Assembly: GCF_963678635.1 (NCBI RefSeq)
Contig: NC_087063.1
Coordinates: forward strand, 74,361,617-74,421,616
Source of the DNA: Symsagittifera roscoffensis
Taxonomy: Eukaryota; Xenacoelomorpha; Acoela; Convolutidae
Direction of reading: 5' to 3'
Length of the DNA: 60,000 nt
Shown here: piece after piece, positions 1-11,170 of the stretch
Layout: each line of letters starts with the position of its first letter
Position numbering within the stretch: the stretch's first letter is position 1
Made by a program: the position numbers and the translations under genes
The notes under the pieces: generated by a model
What the model saw: the letters and a program-made list of their open reading frames with translations, nothing else
The model's database searches: none
What the model was told of the DNA's origin: nothing

Positions 1-1194
1 CTCGTTCCATTGAGGTTTTCATTATGTATAACTGTTGATTTTATGCTGTTATTTTGTGTATCAGGTAAAACTGTATTATAATCTAAAGATGTTGCATCAA
101 TCGTTAGTGGTGTTACTTTTATATAATCTTTGTGAAAAGATATTGTACTTATTGCTTGACTTGAGATATCCGCTTGAATATTTAAAAATGCTGGATGAGA
201 CCATTCAGGGTCCCAAACGTAATCTGATTGTTCTGCAATGACAGTGTCGTCATTTTTACTTTGTGGTCTAAAGGTTTTTCTTGCTTGTTCAATTAAGTCG
301 ATATTATGTGTAAAATAATCAATTGTAAACCATGCTAGTATTTTTTGTACAATCATGTTTAGTGTTTTGTGAGACATCATTATTGGTAAAATTTTCACAG
401 ATTGGGTTTAACAATATTGAAAATGCGACGATTTTGATTCTTACTTTTGTATGTTTTGATGTTTGGACTGGTGATGTACTTTGAGCTTCTGTTTTTTCTA
501 ATATGTATATTTTACTATAAATTATTGCAAAAACTTCGTTGGTGAATATTGATTTTGCTCTCTGTGAGTTTTGATATTGTATGCTTTTGATATATTCTGT
601 GAATACTTTTGAAAATTCTAAATCAATTTCGTCTGTTTGGATAACATATTTACCATGAAGTGTTCTTGGTGTGCTGATTTCTATGGTGTAGATTCCGTAT
701 TGTTATGTTAGGCTACATATGTCTTTCAAATAATGTTATATAATTAGTCTTTTGATTTTTATATCTAGGAATTCTGATTTGCATGGACTGATTCCTGGTT
801 CAAACAAATTTACGAGTAAATTTTTGCAAAATCGTGTTTGTCCTCTATCACAGAGTGAATTTATAACAAAGGGAAAAACTGCTTCTTCGTCTGGACTATC
901 GTTACTTTGAGTGTTGCTTATTTTTTTGTTTGATGACCTTTAGTATATAATTATCAATATGTCTAATTGGTTGATTCAATTATATAGATGTACTGGTTTG
1001 TGTTTATATATCTTTTTTATTCTTCTTTTTCCTCTTTTTGATGAGTTTGAAGTTGTTTCTGAATCGGAAAAGTATAACTGATCATGGATTGGGCAATTTT
1101 TATTTACGGATTCTCTTAATTTGTATAGTGCGTCTAGACTACTGGCTTCTGATTCGGAGAATGCATTTCTATTTTTTGAAAATCTTTTTTCGTG
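1..1194 (-). pseudogene. Same interrupted frame in copy 1, further damaged
   Basis: This is the copy-1 counterpart of the frame at 2089-3453, missing its C-terminal end beyond the window. It shares the three stops of copy 2, so those predate the duplication. It also has two private lesions: an extra base near 350 that shifts the frame, and a Gln codon turned to TAA at 703-705. Copy 2 is thus the better preserved of the two. Confidence 0.6.
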
Positions 1195-1992
1195 TTATCT
1201 GTCTTTGTTTACTTATAATTTTTCTTTTTATTGTTTGTCGTTTTTTCGAATGTATCCAACTGTTTGTGTATGCAGGGTTATTACAAGATCGTATTTTTGG
1301 TTTTCTATTTCACAGTTGTGTAATACGATTGTTTGTTTATTTCGTAAATTTTTCAATGACATAAGGTTTAGGATGAGGGATGCAAGAAGTTATTAGTGAT
1401 TTTAATTTTCCCAGACTGTTAGTCCTTACGATTTTTTGGTTAGCTTAACCTGGGTCTTTTTTGTTCAGGGTTGGAGAGAAAAGTATATCGATTCCGGAGA
1501 ATGATTTGTACTTCCTCGTGGCTAGTCTAAGTTGAGGTGTTAACTTACTTATTCTTATTTAGGGGTAGTGATTGTGTTCAAGGGTTGGAGAATAGTAAAT
1601 TGATCCACAAGGTTCAGGTATAATCAGAACGCAAGTAGTTCGTTAGATACTATTTTAAAATTACTAAGTTTAAGATTTATCCTGGGTCAGGGAAGAGGAG
1701 GGTTCAAGTGAAGGATGAATAACCGATGTTTTTCACTGTTTAGCTTAATTTGAATGGTTAGCGTGATTAAAATTTTCTATTAGTCCTGGGTCTTTTGAAA
1801 AGGTTGGGTAGTGAATCGACGTTTGAGGTCGTTAGACACTGGATAAGTGGGTGGGGGAGAACCAAATTGTTCTTTTTGATCCCAAGATAAGCCTTGATGA
1901 TCAGAATTTAAAGTTTATAAGATAGAAAATTGATTTAGATCCAAGGAAAGCCTTGATGATCTGGATTAAGATTAAATAAAATTAATTTTAAA
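1..1992. repeat. 2.26-kb tandem duplication, copy 1 (cut by window start)
   Basis: Bases 1-1992 recur at 2261-4251 with only scattered substitutions and 1-bp indels, at an offset of 2260 falling to 2259. Similarity stops sharply after 1992 and 4251. The whole unit is therefore about 2,259 bp, and roughly its first 270 bp of copy 1 lie to the left of the window. The unit carries the minus-strand reading frame described separately and about 600 bp of GC-richer non-coding sequence (1410-1990) with recurring GGGTTGGAGA and CCTTGATGATC motifs. Confidence 0.9.
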
Positions 1993-4251
1993 AATGTTTC
2001 TTGTGAACGTTTTTCGTGTTTTTGACGGTTTTGTCATTGGTCTATATGTCTGATAGTCCATATGCGAATATTTTGGAGCAACCGAAGGTTAAACGGTCGA
2101 TTGTAAGGTTACTTGTGGTAGTGTTGTATTTGTATTTTTCGGTGTTGTGAGGTTTGGACTCATTGGTGAGATACTTTGTTGTGTAGTTGTTACTGTTGTT
2201 TGAACTATTTCTTCATTTATGAAGTGTGATGGTGTTTGAATATCTTGCTGTGTAAGATTTCTCGTTCCATTGAGGTTTTCATTATGTATAACTGTTGATT
2301 TTATGCTGTTATTTTGTGTATCAGGTAAAACTGTATTGTAATCTAAAGGTGTTGCATCAATCGTTAGTGGTGTTACTTTTATATAATCTTTGTGAAAAGA
2401 TATTGTACTTATTGCTTGACTTGAGATATCCGCTTGAATATTTAAAAATGCTGGATGAGACCATTCAGGGTCCCAAACGTAATCTGATTGTTCTGCAATG
2501 ACAGTGTCGTCATTTTTACTTTGTGGTCTAAAGGTTTTTCTTGCTTGTTCAATTAAGTCGATATTATGTGTAAAATAATCAATTGTAAACCATGCTAGTA
2601 TTTTTTGTAAATCATGTTTAGTGTTTTGTGAGACATCATTATTGGTAAAATTTTCACAGATTGGGTTTAACAATATTGAAAATGCGACGATTTTGATTCT
2701 TACTTTTGTATGTTTTGATGTTTGGACTGGTGATGTACTTTGAGCTTCTGTTTTTTCTAATATGTATATATTACTATAAATTATTGCAAAAACTTCGTTG
2801 ATGAATATTGATTTTGCTCTCTGTGAGTTTTGATATTGTATGCTTTTGATATATTCTGTGAATACTTTTGAAAATTCTAAATCAATATCGTCTGTTTGGA
2901 TAACATATTTACCATGAAGTGTTCTTGGTGTGCTGATTTCTATGGTGTAGATTCCGTATTGTTGTGTTAGGCTACATATGTCTTTCAAATAATGTTATAT
3001 AATTAGTCTTTTGATTTTTATATCTAGGAATTCTGATTTGCATGGACTGATTCCTGGTTCAAACAAATTTACGAGTAAATTTTTGCAAAATCGTGTTTGT
3101 CCTCTATCACAGAGTGAATTTATAACAAAGGGAAAAACTGCTTCTTCGTCTGGACTATCGTTACTTTGAATGTTGCTTATTTTTTTGTTTGATGACCTTT
3201 AGTATATAATTATCAATATGTCTAATTGGTTGATTCAATTATATAGATGTACTGATTTGTGTTTATATATCTTTTTTATTCTTCTTTTTCCTCTTTCTGA
3301 TGAGTTTGAAGTTGTTTCTGAATCGGAAAAATATAACTGATCATGGATTGGGCAATTTTTATTTACGGATTCTCTTAATTTGTATAGTGCGTCTAGACTA
3401 CTGGCTTCTGATTCGGAGAATGCATTTCTATTTTTTGAAAATCTTTTTTCGTGTTATCTGTCTTTGTTTACTTATAATTTTTCTTTTTATTGTTTGTCGT
3501 TTTTTCGAATGTATCCAACTGTTTGTGTATGCAGGGTTATTACAAGATCGTATTTTTGGTTTTCTATTTCACAGTTGTGTAATACGATTGTTTGTTTATT
3601 TCGTAAATTTTTCAATGACATAAGGTTTAGGATGAGGGATGCAAGAAGTTATTAGTGATTTTAATTTTCCCAGACTGTTAGTCCTTACGATTTTTTGGTT
3701 AGCTTAACCTGGGTCTTTTTTGTTCAGGGTTGGAGAGAAAAGTATATCGATTCCGGAGAATGATTTGTACTTCCTCGTGGCTAGTCTAAGTTGAGGTGTT
3801 AACTTACTTATTCTTATTTAGGGGTAGTGATTGTGTTCAAGGGTTGGAGAATAGTAAATTGATCCACAAGGTTCAGGTATAATTAGAACGCAAGTAGTTC
3901 GTTAGATACTATTTTAAACTTACTAAGTTTAAGATTTATCCTGGGTCAGGGAAGAGGAGGGTTCAAGTGAAGGATGAATAACCGATGTTTTTCACTGTTT
4001 AGCTTAATTTGAATGGTTAGCGTGATTAAAATTTTCTATTAGTCCTGGGTCTTTTGAAAAGGTTGGGTAGTGAATCGACGTTTGAGGTCGTTAGACACTG
4101 GATAAGTGGGTGGGGGAGAACCAAATTGTTCTTTTTGATCCCAGGATAAGCCTTGATGATCAGAATTTAAAGTTTATAAGATAGAAAATTGATTTAGATC
4201 CAAGGAAAGCCTTGATGATCTGGATTAAGATTAAATAAAATTAATTTTAAA
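1993..4251. repeat. 2.26-kb tandem duplication, copy 2 (complete)
   Basis: This is the second and complete copy of the unit that begins before the window. It ends where the match to copy 1 is lost. Downstream sequence (GTAATTTAAAT...) is unique. The copies are close enough that the duplication is recent, or that two haplotypes were joined in the assembly. Confidence 0.9.
2089..3453 (-). pseudogene. Long interrupted reading frame, uncharacterised protein (copy 2)
   Basis: One minus-strand frame runs from about 3453 down to a TAA next to 2089, some 455 codons, with only three internal stops: TGA at 3235-3237, TAA at 3199-3201 and TAA at 2995-2997. DNA this AT-rich should hit a stop every dozen or so codons, so this is a coding relic or an unusually read gene. 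The last 299 codons are fully open; the first open codon that can be used as a start is TTG at 2988, and no ATG sits there. The product is rich in Ser, Thr, Asn and Gln at its C-terminus, with an acidic Ser-rich stretch upstream (3300-3420). I recognise no domain. A gag-like or viral-type structural protein is possible but unproven. Confidence 0.55.
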
Positions 4252-6340
4252 GTAATTTAAATTTATGTGGTAAAAAGTTTTAGTTTTTGATGATATTAGT
4301 TGATTTATGATTGCTGTTATGTTTAGGTGATGAAGCTGGAACAACAGGATAATTTATATATACTAACAATTTATTGTCATGCTACTAATTTTTGTTTTTG
4401 TTTTCAATAAATATTTTTTCAAATATGTTTTATATATTACTGCAGAATTGAAGGGAACGATTTGAGATGTTTTTATCAATCGTTATTGTACAATAGTAAT
4501 TTTATCTAGCGCCTGAAATAATCATTGAAGATTTCCTTCAAGGGTTTTGTTGGCAAATGAAAATCTAAATTCATTGCTAGTAAGATTCTAAAAATAAAAG
4601 TTTGTGCTGGCTTTTGCCGTACGACCATGAAACTAAATGGTAAGTTTCTATGTAGTCGTATGTCGTCTCTGGTCCGAGGTTTTTTTCCAATACCGGGTAG
4701 TTCTCGTATTGTGCGGAATAGCGGCTCTGATCTATTGAGTTGTAGAGACATTTCAATTAGGTTATTGTCGTGTAACATTTTGAAAATGTTTTGTCGATTT
4801 TCTAATCTAATTTTTGGCTAATTCTAAGCTATTTTGTTTTTAAGGTCTTTATTTGAGACTTATGGTCGCACCAGATGAGTTATGATGTAGAGTGTATAAC
4901 TCATAGAGTAATTTTGGATAGGGTACACCGTCTGCTCGTCACGCTATCTGATTTTCGACCGGATAGATTCGTGCAACTTCTTAGTCTAATACCGATCCTA
5001 ATCTTACTCTTATTTCTACTAGTCTCAGGGTGTTTAACTAGTCTCTGCTAAGCTCAATAGATCTAGAGTATACTGGCTTATTGCGACTGCTGAAGTTCTC
5101 TTGGAGAGGTAACTAATTTCTAAGTTAAATTCAAATCTCTCTGGTGCTGAAATTACAAGTAATTTCAGCACTTACAAATAAGTGGATTGTTAGTTTGATG
5201 GAATATGATTGGTTAATTTTAATTATTTTATAGTGATAAATTATATAATTTATCCAATAATAAAATGTAGTTTAGATCAGGTTCCAACTTGTTTTTCACA
5301 CCCTAGAAAGAATTCAGTTAAAATCATTGAAACGGTTTTTCTTATGTTTTGAAGACAAAAGGTTTTTACCTTTTTGTGATCAATTATTTAAAAAACCGTG
5401 TTGGTTTTTTTTTGGATTGCATATTTGTATTTTATTTTGATAACTTCTCGTTTTTTCTTTATTTCTGAAAATCGAATCGTAGTATTTTTTTTCAGTTTTA
5501 AAAAATTTTAGTACTTACATTCGTTTCGTCGTTTCCTGTTAATCCCATACAGCCCTTTCGAGAATTCTCATCTGTCCACTTCGACATCTAAACAGTCTCA
5601 ACTTTGAATATAGAATTTTTCCTAACGCGCTCAATTCTTGAAATAAAAACAGATTACCCCTGAAACAGATAAAGATTTCAATTGTAATTTACAAATGATT
5701 TAACAGCTGAGATTTTATTTCATTTATAAGGATAAAATCTCAGATTAGATATGAATGTTTAACAATCAAAAAGTTAGATTTTTCCAAGTTTAACTAGTCT
5801 TCCAAAAATAATTCATTTAGAAAGTAATTCTAAGTTTTTGTCTTATGAAAAAGTTTTGGCTGGCATCACAAAATTGACCGCTTTGCTTTGTCTTTTCTTG
5901 CGAAATCATTTTTGACTATTTTTTTTTAAATTGCCGGTTTACAAATTTGTGGTATAAGTTTTGTGGTAAAGCCCGTTACAAATCTTTGTATGACTTTTTC
6001 AAGATGTAGTGGGTTATAACTCAATCCAAGTTCGAGTAAGAGTCTTAGGTCTTGTAATTTTTAATAAAGGTATACGGTCTTATGCGTTAAACGGCCTAAA
6101 AATAGGAAAATAGACAGAAATTTTATTTCTAATTGAAAACACGTAATCAACATACAATTACTTCAGTTATTACATACTATACGAGCCAATCAGGATTAAT
6201 CTCAGTATCAATCGTTATTTTTTATTCAGACCAATTTTACAAAAGTTGCTAGCGTATGGGTATCAATCCGGAAATATTTGAATTGCCGAGCGAGTATGCT
6301 TGCAATAGGCTAAAATGTGGTTAGTTTTGCTGCTCAAATA
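4252..6340. other. Non-coding stretch
   Basis: Apart from the short ORF at 4506-4778 this holds AT-rich sequence with no coding frame, RNA gene or repeat that I can identify. Confidence 0.5.
4506..4778 (-). CDS. Unrecognised 90-codon ORF
   Basis: An ATG at 4778 opens a 90-codon minus-strand frame that is open for about 12 more codons upstream. The middle part (around LPGIGKKPRTRDD and RLHRNLPFSFMVVRQKP) looks protein-like, with balanced charged and hydrophobic residues rather than the Lys/Asn/Phe/Ile mixture of random AT-rich frames. I do not recognise a family. It could be a short exon or a fragment of a transposon ORF. There is no supporting splice or promoter signal that I can defend. Confidence 0.25.
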   Translation of the reverse strand: MLHDNNLIEMSLQLNRSEPLFRTIRELPGIGKKPRTRDDIRLHRNLPFSFMVVRQKPAQTFIFRILLAMNLDFHLPTKPLKEIFNDYFRR

Positions 6341-6348
6341 AAATTTTC

Positions 6349-6751
6349 GGTACTACTATGATAGAGTGGTCCCTCGAAAAAGCAACTATGATAGACAGGT
6401 CCCGCATGCATTTCGCATGTTATAATTTTGAAAACTACTTGGAAATTGTAATCACTATTGTTTATATATTGAAATTTGCTCGCTTTACTTTATTTTACGG
6501 TTTAACAACCATATAATTGGGTTGACTTATTTGTCATCAAAACCCACTATTGGCAGTTTTTTTTAGATTTTCAACTTTAAAATGGCGAGGGGGAGATTTT
6601 ATGAGATAACAAATCATAAAATTTATGAAAATGTACTGCGACATCTTTCTGAATGGCGTAATCATAATTATTAAACGATTTGAGAGCTCTAGCTGTCTTA
6701 TTCTCAAGGGACCTGGTTATTTTCAAGGGACCACTCTATCATAGTAGTACC
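6349..6751. mobile_element. 403-bp non-autonomous inverted-repeat element (MITE) with 8-bp target duplication
   Basis: The ends are inverted copies of each other: GGTACTACTATGATAGAGTG continues inward for about 32 bp with one mismatch at the other end (6720-6751, reverse complement). A second inner motif, CAGGTCCC, is also inverted near both ends. The element is flanked by a perfect 8-bp direct repeat, AAATTTTC, at 6341-6348 and 6752-6759. An 8-bp duplication fits hAT, P or Merlin type transposases; the terminal bases do not settle which. There is no ORF inside, so movement would depend on another copy. Confidence 0.85.
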
Positions 6752-6913
6752 AAATTTTCAATACGCCATTTATTTATGCGTAGCAAACTATCCACCCTCA
6801 TAATCCTTCAAAATTGAATTGCGGCAAGATACACTAAAATTTTGATAATATCAGCCTAAATTTTGTAGTTCATCAATATATCATTAACGAAAAACTATTC
6901 AAGACCAATCAAC

Positions 6914-6958
6914 GGGCAGTCGGAACATTCAGGGTTTTCCCTGATACGAGCAGTCTTG
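6914..6958 (-). repeat. Fragment (5' end) of the ~530-bp hairpin element
   Basis: On the minus strand this is the first ~45 bp of the element found at 8362, 10163 and 16616, starting CAAGACTGCTCGTATCAGGG. Its hairpin loop differs from theirs, but the CAGGG/CCCTG stem is kept. The rest of the element is absent. Confidence 0.7.
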
Positions 6959-8361
6959 TTTGCAAATTATTTAATTTTGTGTAGGAGGATGAATAAAAAA
7001 AAATGAGCAATCTGGTTACGCTTTACCGCGAGTCTTACTTCTAAATGATTTCTCATTTGATCACTTTTTACATGGAAAAAACGCCATCAAACTATTAGCT
7101 TCTATTTTATTTGTCGTTCAAGAGAAAAAACATAGTACTTACGATTTTTCGAAATTTTGTAGTCGACCCAAGTTAATTGTTTTTTTTACAATAAAAGCTA
7201 AAACTTTTGCAATTACTCAAATCTACAAATCTATCCAAACTGAGTTGAATTACACAAGCCGCTGACGCGTCAGTAGCCGTTTTATATCACTTTTTTCTGC
7301 AAAACAATGATTGCTTTTGCAGAAACTACTTGAAAATTAGCTGACTCACGGAGCTTTTAAGATATGCGAAGAAAGCTTGAAACTTGAAAAGACTTCGTCT
7401 GAGCCGAATTAGCTTACAGTCTTAACAGGTATGATGCTGCCACTTTTCGTCAGGTAACAGTAAATTAAGTATAGACATTGACCAGTCTATGAATGAGTCA
7501 CCGCATGATTTTTTTCGTCGACAGATTCGCATAACTGAGTCATATACTGTCTCGTGCTCCTTTTAGTCTTTCTTAAACAGTCTTAATCATTTTCACAAGT
7601 GAATCAAGAAAGAACCTGAACGAAAAATTAGTCAATGCATTCAGAAGTTTTCGCTATGTTTTTCGGATGTGATGGAGCAATTAATTTTGTACATAGCTTA
7701 TCGAATGTGCAGAATCTGAATCGGTATTGGGATCAATCTCAAAATGAACAGCAGAAACAAAAAAATTATCAAACGTACAGTCAAACAGCTTCTTCCCTCA
7801 TTCCACCCAAAAAACTCAGTAGATTCAACAATAAACACTATATACAATATTGTGTGGCTCTTTCCCCCCCCCCCCCCCCCCCCCCCGATCCCCCTCAGCC
7901 CGCACCTCACACGAGTATCAATTCTATGGTCCAATGAGCCGTTTTACAAGGTTAATTATGAAGACCAAATATATTTGTCATGGCCTAGTTAGTTCGTAGC
8001 AATCGGACAATATGAACAATAATTTTAATTATTAAAAACTTGCTGATGGGGGGAAGAGCCTATTGTGTTTAAAAAAAAACATTTTAAACCAGCGTTAAAA
8101 TCGTTTGAGCCTCGAAATAATTCTAAAGCGATTATAATTGTGAAATGTTAGTCACCTGAATTGATGTCAAAAATCTTTTTCCGACCAAACAAAATGTTTC
8201 ACAAAAAACTTAGACTCTCAGAAAAATAGTTCTGAAAGATCTGTAATTTGTATAGAAGAACGAACAAAGGACTTTCTTGGTGACGGGGGGGGGGGGGGGT
8301 GGTTCTAGAGGAGAATTTCACGGTCAGCAAATAACGTTTATTATGGCGTCGTAAATCAAAA
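6959..8361. other. Non-coding stretch with a 23-base C run
   Basis: No gene is supported here. The poly-C run at 7864-7886 creates apparent proline-rich or glycine-rich frames on both strands that are artefacts. A 15-base G run lies at 8285-8299. Confidence 0.55.
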
Positions 8362-8895
8362 CAAGACTGCTCGTATCAGGGCGAAGCCCTGAATGTTCCG
8401 ACTGCCTTTTAAGGTTTATGGAGCATCAGTAATAACATAAAAAATTAAATGAAATAAAATAAAATGAATTTTTTTTTTAAATTTGAAATTATTATGAAAA
8501 TCATCCCCCACACGCCATATAAAGTACAGAAAGATAGATTTCATTCCTTGTAACAAATCAATTATAGCAAATAAGCTTCGTTCAACCAATTTGGAACGAT
8601 TTATAAGACGGATTAAGTCTCCGCTTACGCGTTAATGGCGCGAATTATATCGCGCGTTAATTGCCCCAAATTGGTCAAAATGGCCAAAATGGCAATCTTT
8701 AAACCCTCATAACTTTACGCAAAATGATCACAGGTAAAATATCTTTTCAAATTTAAGCTCAAGAAAACAATGATTTTCGAATGACATAAAAAAATTCCGT
8801 CAAAAATGGCTAGTTAATAAGTCGAAATTTGTCTGAAGAAAAAAAACCCACCCCGAGCACAAATATTCCGTTACTTTCGTATCGAAAGTCGGAAC
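8362..8895 (+). repeat. ~530-bp element with hairpin at each end, copy 1
   Basis: The element starts CAAGACTGCTCGTATCAGGG and ends CGAAAGTCGGAAC. Near the start CAGGGC-GAA-GCCCTG forms a hairpin; at the end ACTTTCG-TAT-CGAAAGT forms another, extended by TTCCG/CGGAA. The interior has repeated CGCGTTAAT motifs and no ORF. Flanks are AA on both sides. It is a non-autonomous mobile repeat; see the copy at 16616 for the empty-site evidence. Confidence 0.8.
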
Positions 8896-10162
8896 AAAGA
8901 AAACCATGGGGTTACTCGTTGGTTGGCGAGGTTGTCAAATCCCACACCATAACCTAAATTTGTTTCTATAAGTATATTCAAAAATCTTGAAAAATGAACC
9001 GACATATCTGATTCTTCCAAATCATACTGCATTCAAAGTTTTCTTCTCAAAAGTTGCTGCTTCGATTGGTCGATTACAGTTCCGTGAACAACTTGAAACT
9101 TCGTTCTCATTTCAAATTTGCGGAAAATTGTTCTACAAAAATTTGTCATCATCAATCAGAATTGAAAAATTTGAAAACAAAGTTTTATCATGTCTTTCTA
9201 TCCAAGTTGTATATTGTGTATCCTTCAGTTCCTCTGTCTGGTATATACATTCTTTGAATAACTTTGCCGCACTCGTTCTTTGTGTTTTTGTAGATATCTG
9301 TTGAAAGTGTCTGACATTACGAAACCTAGGAGTGTAAAATTGCGGATTCCATGGTTTTAGCTTATGACTAGAATTGGTCTAACCAATCATTTGTAGGCTT
9401 AACAGAATTCATTCATTTCATCTCATCTCTTATTTCATTTATTTTAACAACTGCATTTTTTGATACCTCTAGGAGTCACAGTTGTTACCAATTCTTCGTC
9501 ATCATTATCAAAACTGAGTATGTTGAGCTCAACTGTTTCCTCAATTAGGGTAAAATATCTAGGGTAACTGAGCAAAAGTTTTATATGAAAATATATCCGT
9601 CCAGGAAATTCACGATACCGAAAAATTGGATATAACTTAATTTCGTTAAACATGCCGCAATCGGTCTTTTTAATTGCAAAAAAAAACTTTTTATAACTTC
9701 CATGAAAAAAAGTAAAATGGTCAAAAAATACGCAGCCCGCACTAAAAGAATGGATTAGGATCGATTTTAGTATAAAAAGAATCTAGATTAAATCTAGATC
9801 AATTTTAGAATGAAAAAACTACGAAGATTAAAAAGAAAAGATGAAGATTGATTTGAATCAATTTAAGATTGATTTGAATAGATCTTAAACCCCAGTTAAA
9901 AAAAACTGATCCAAAATCATTTTAAATTAACCCAAATCTATTTTTCCAGTATTTATTTTTTTTATTTTAGATGAACAGAAATCTATTTTTTCCAGTCTTA
10001 ATTTTTTTAAAACGGATTCAAATTGATGTAAATCAATTTTTTTATTCGAACTTCATCTGCTTCAATTTTGCATAGCATTTGTTCCTTTCCCATCATTTTT
10101 AATTTTACAACCATAGCGTATAGTAGCATAATAAAAAGACCAAATAGTTTTCAAATTATAAA
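8896..10162. other. Non-coding stretch
   Basis: No supported gene. Short open frames at 8987-9304 and 9444-9653 look random. The part at 9760-10050 is low-complexity, with repeated variants of GATTTGAATCAATTT and runs of A or T. Confidence 0.45.
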
Positions 10163-10693
10163 CAAGACTGCTCGTATCAGGGCAAAGCCCTGAGTGTTCC
10201 GACTGCCTTTTAAGGGTTTTATGGAGCAGTAATATCATTAAAAAATTAATTGTATTAAAATAAAATGAAAAAAAATTTTTTTCTAAAATTTGAAATTTTT
10301 TATGAAAATCATCCCCCCACATGCAATATAAAGTAGAAAAGGATAGATTTCGCTCCTTGTAACAAATCAATTATGGCAAATAAACTTCTTTCAACCAATT
10401 TGGAACGATTTTAAGACGGATTAACTCTCCGCTTACGCGTTAATAGCGCGAAATATATCCCGCGTTAATTGTCCCAAATTGGCCAAAATGGCAATCTTTA
10501 AACCCCCATAACTTTACGAAGAATGATCACAAGTGAATAATTTTTTTTCAAATTTGAGCTCAGGGCAACAATACCTTTTGAATGATATTTAAAAAATTCC
10601 GTCAAAATGGCTAGTTAAAAAGTCGAAATTTGTCTGAAAAAAAACCCACCCCGAGCACAAATATTCCGTTACTTTCGTATCGAAAGTCGGAAC
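10163..10693 (+). repeat. ~530-bp element with hairpin at each end, copy 2
   Basis: It has the same termini, both hairpins and interior as the copy at 8362, with small indels. The left flank ends AAA and the right flank starts AATAAA. Confidence 0.8.
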
Positions 10694-10755
10694 AATAAAA
10701 TTCTATGATTTCCTTACATATTTTGAGTTCAGAGTTCTAGCGTTCATTGAAAACT

Positions 10756-11170
10756 AGACTGTCTGCAATACATGTTGCCCGCTTGTGTTCAACAGTCCCA
10801 GTTTGGACGGATCGCATGCTTGAAATCTTCCAAGAAATATTCGGAGAAAGGTTCTGGAAGCAAATGGTGGTCGTTTTTACCAGAATTTCCATAAAATCCT
10901 CTGCAATACATTATCAACTAGCGCTGATTGTCAGCAAGACTGTCAGCAATATATGTTGTCCGTTCATGTTCAGCAGTCTTTGTTTGAATGGATTGCCAAT
11001 AAGCATGATCGGCGAAGCTTAGAAAAGCTTGGCGAAGCTTTTTGGAAGCAAACGATGATCGTTTTCACCAGACTTTCCATGGAATCCTCTGCAATACTTT
11101 GTCAGCTAGACTTTCTGCAATACATGTTGTTTGCTCGTGCTCAACAGTCCCCGTTTAGACGGGTCGCTAG
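10756..11170 (+). repeat. Imperfect ~170-180-bp tandem repeat, about 2.4 units
   Basis: A block beginning AGACTGTCTGCAATACATGT recurs, diverged, near 10938 and near 11107. In between are related segments with TTCTGGAAGCAAA or TTTTGGAAGCAAA followed by a TTTTCACCAGA-like motif. The plus-strand frames across it (10747-11022, 10953-11237) encode related peptides such as FWKQMVVVFTRIS and FWKQTMIVFTRLS. It may be a decayed repeat protein or simply a repeat that stays open by chance. Confidence 0.55.

Noticed and set aside
1038-1364. 108-codon plus-strand frame in the tandem repeat (also at 3300-3623)
   Set aside because: It is opposite the minus-strand coding relic, is very rich in Phe, Leu, Ile and Cys, and shows no domain; it is a shadow of AT-rich sequence.
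7635-7992. Proline-rich and glycine-rich frames around 7860
   Set aside because: They are produced by the poly-C run and read through in several frames equally.
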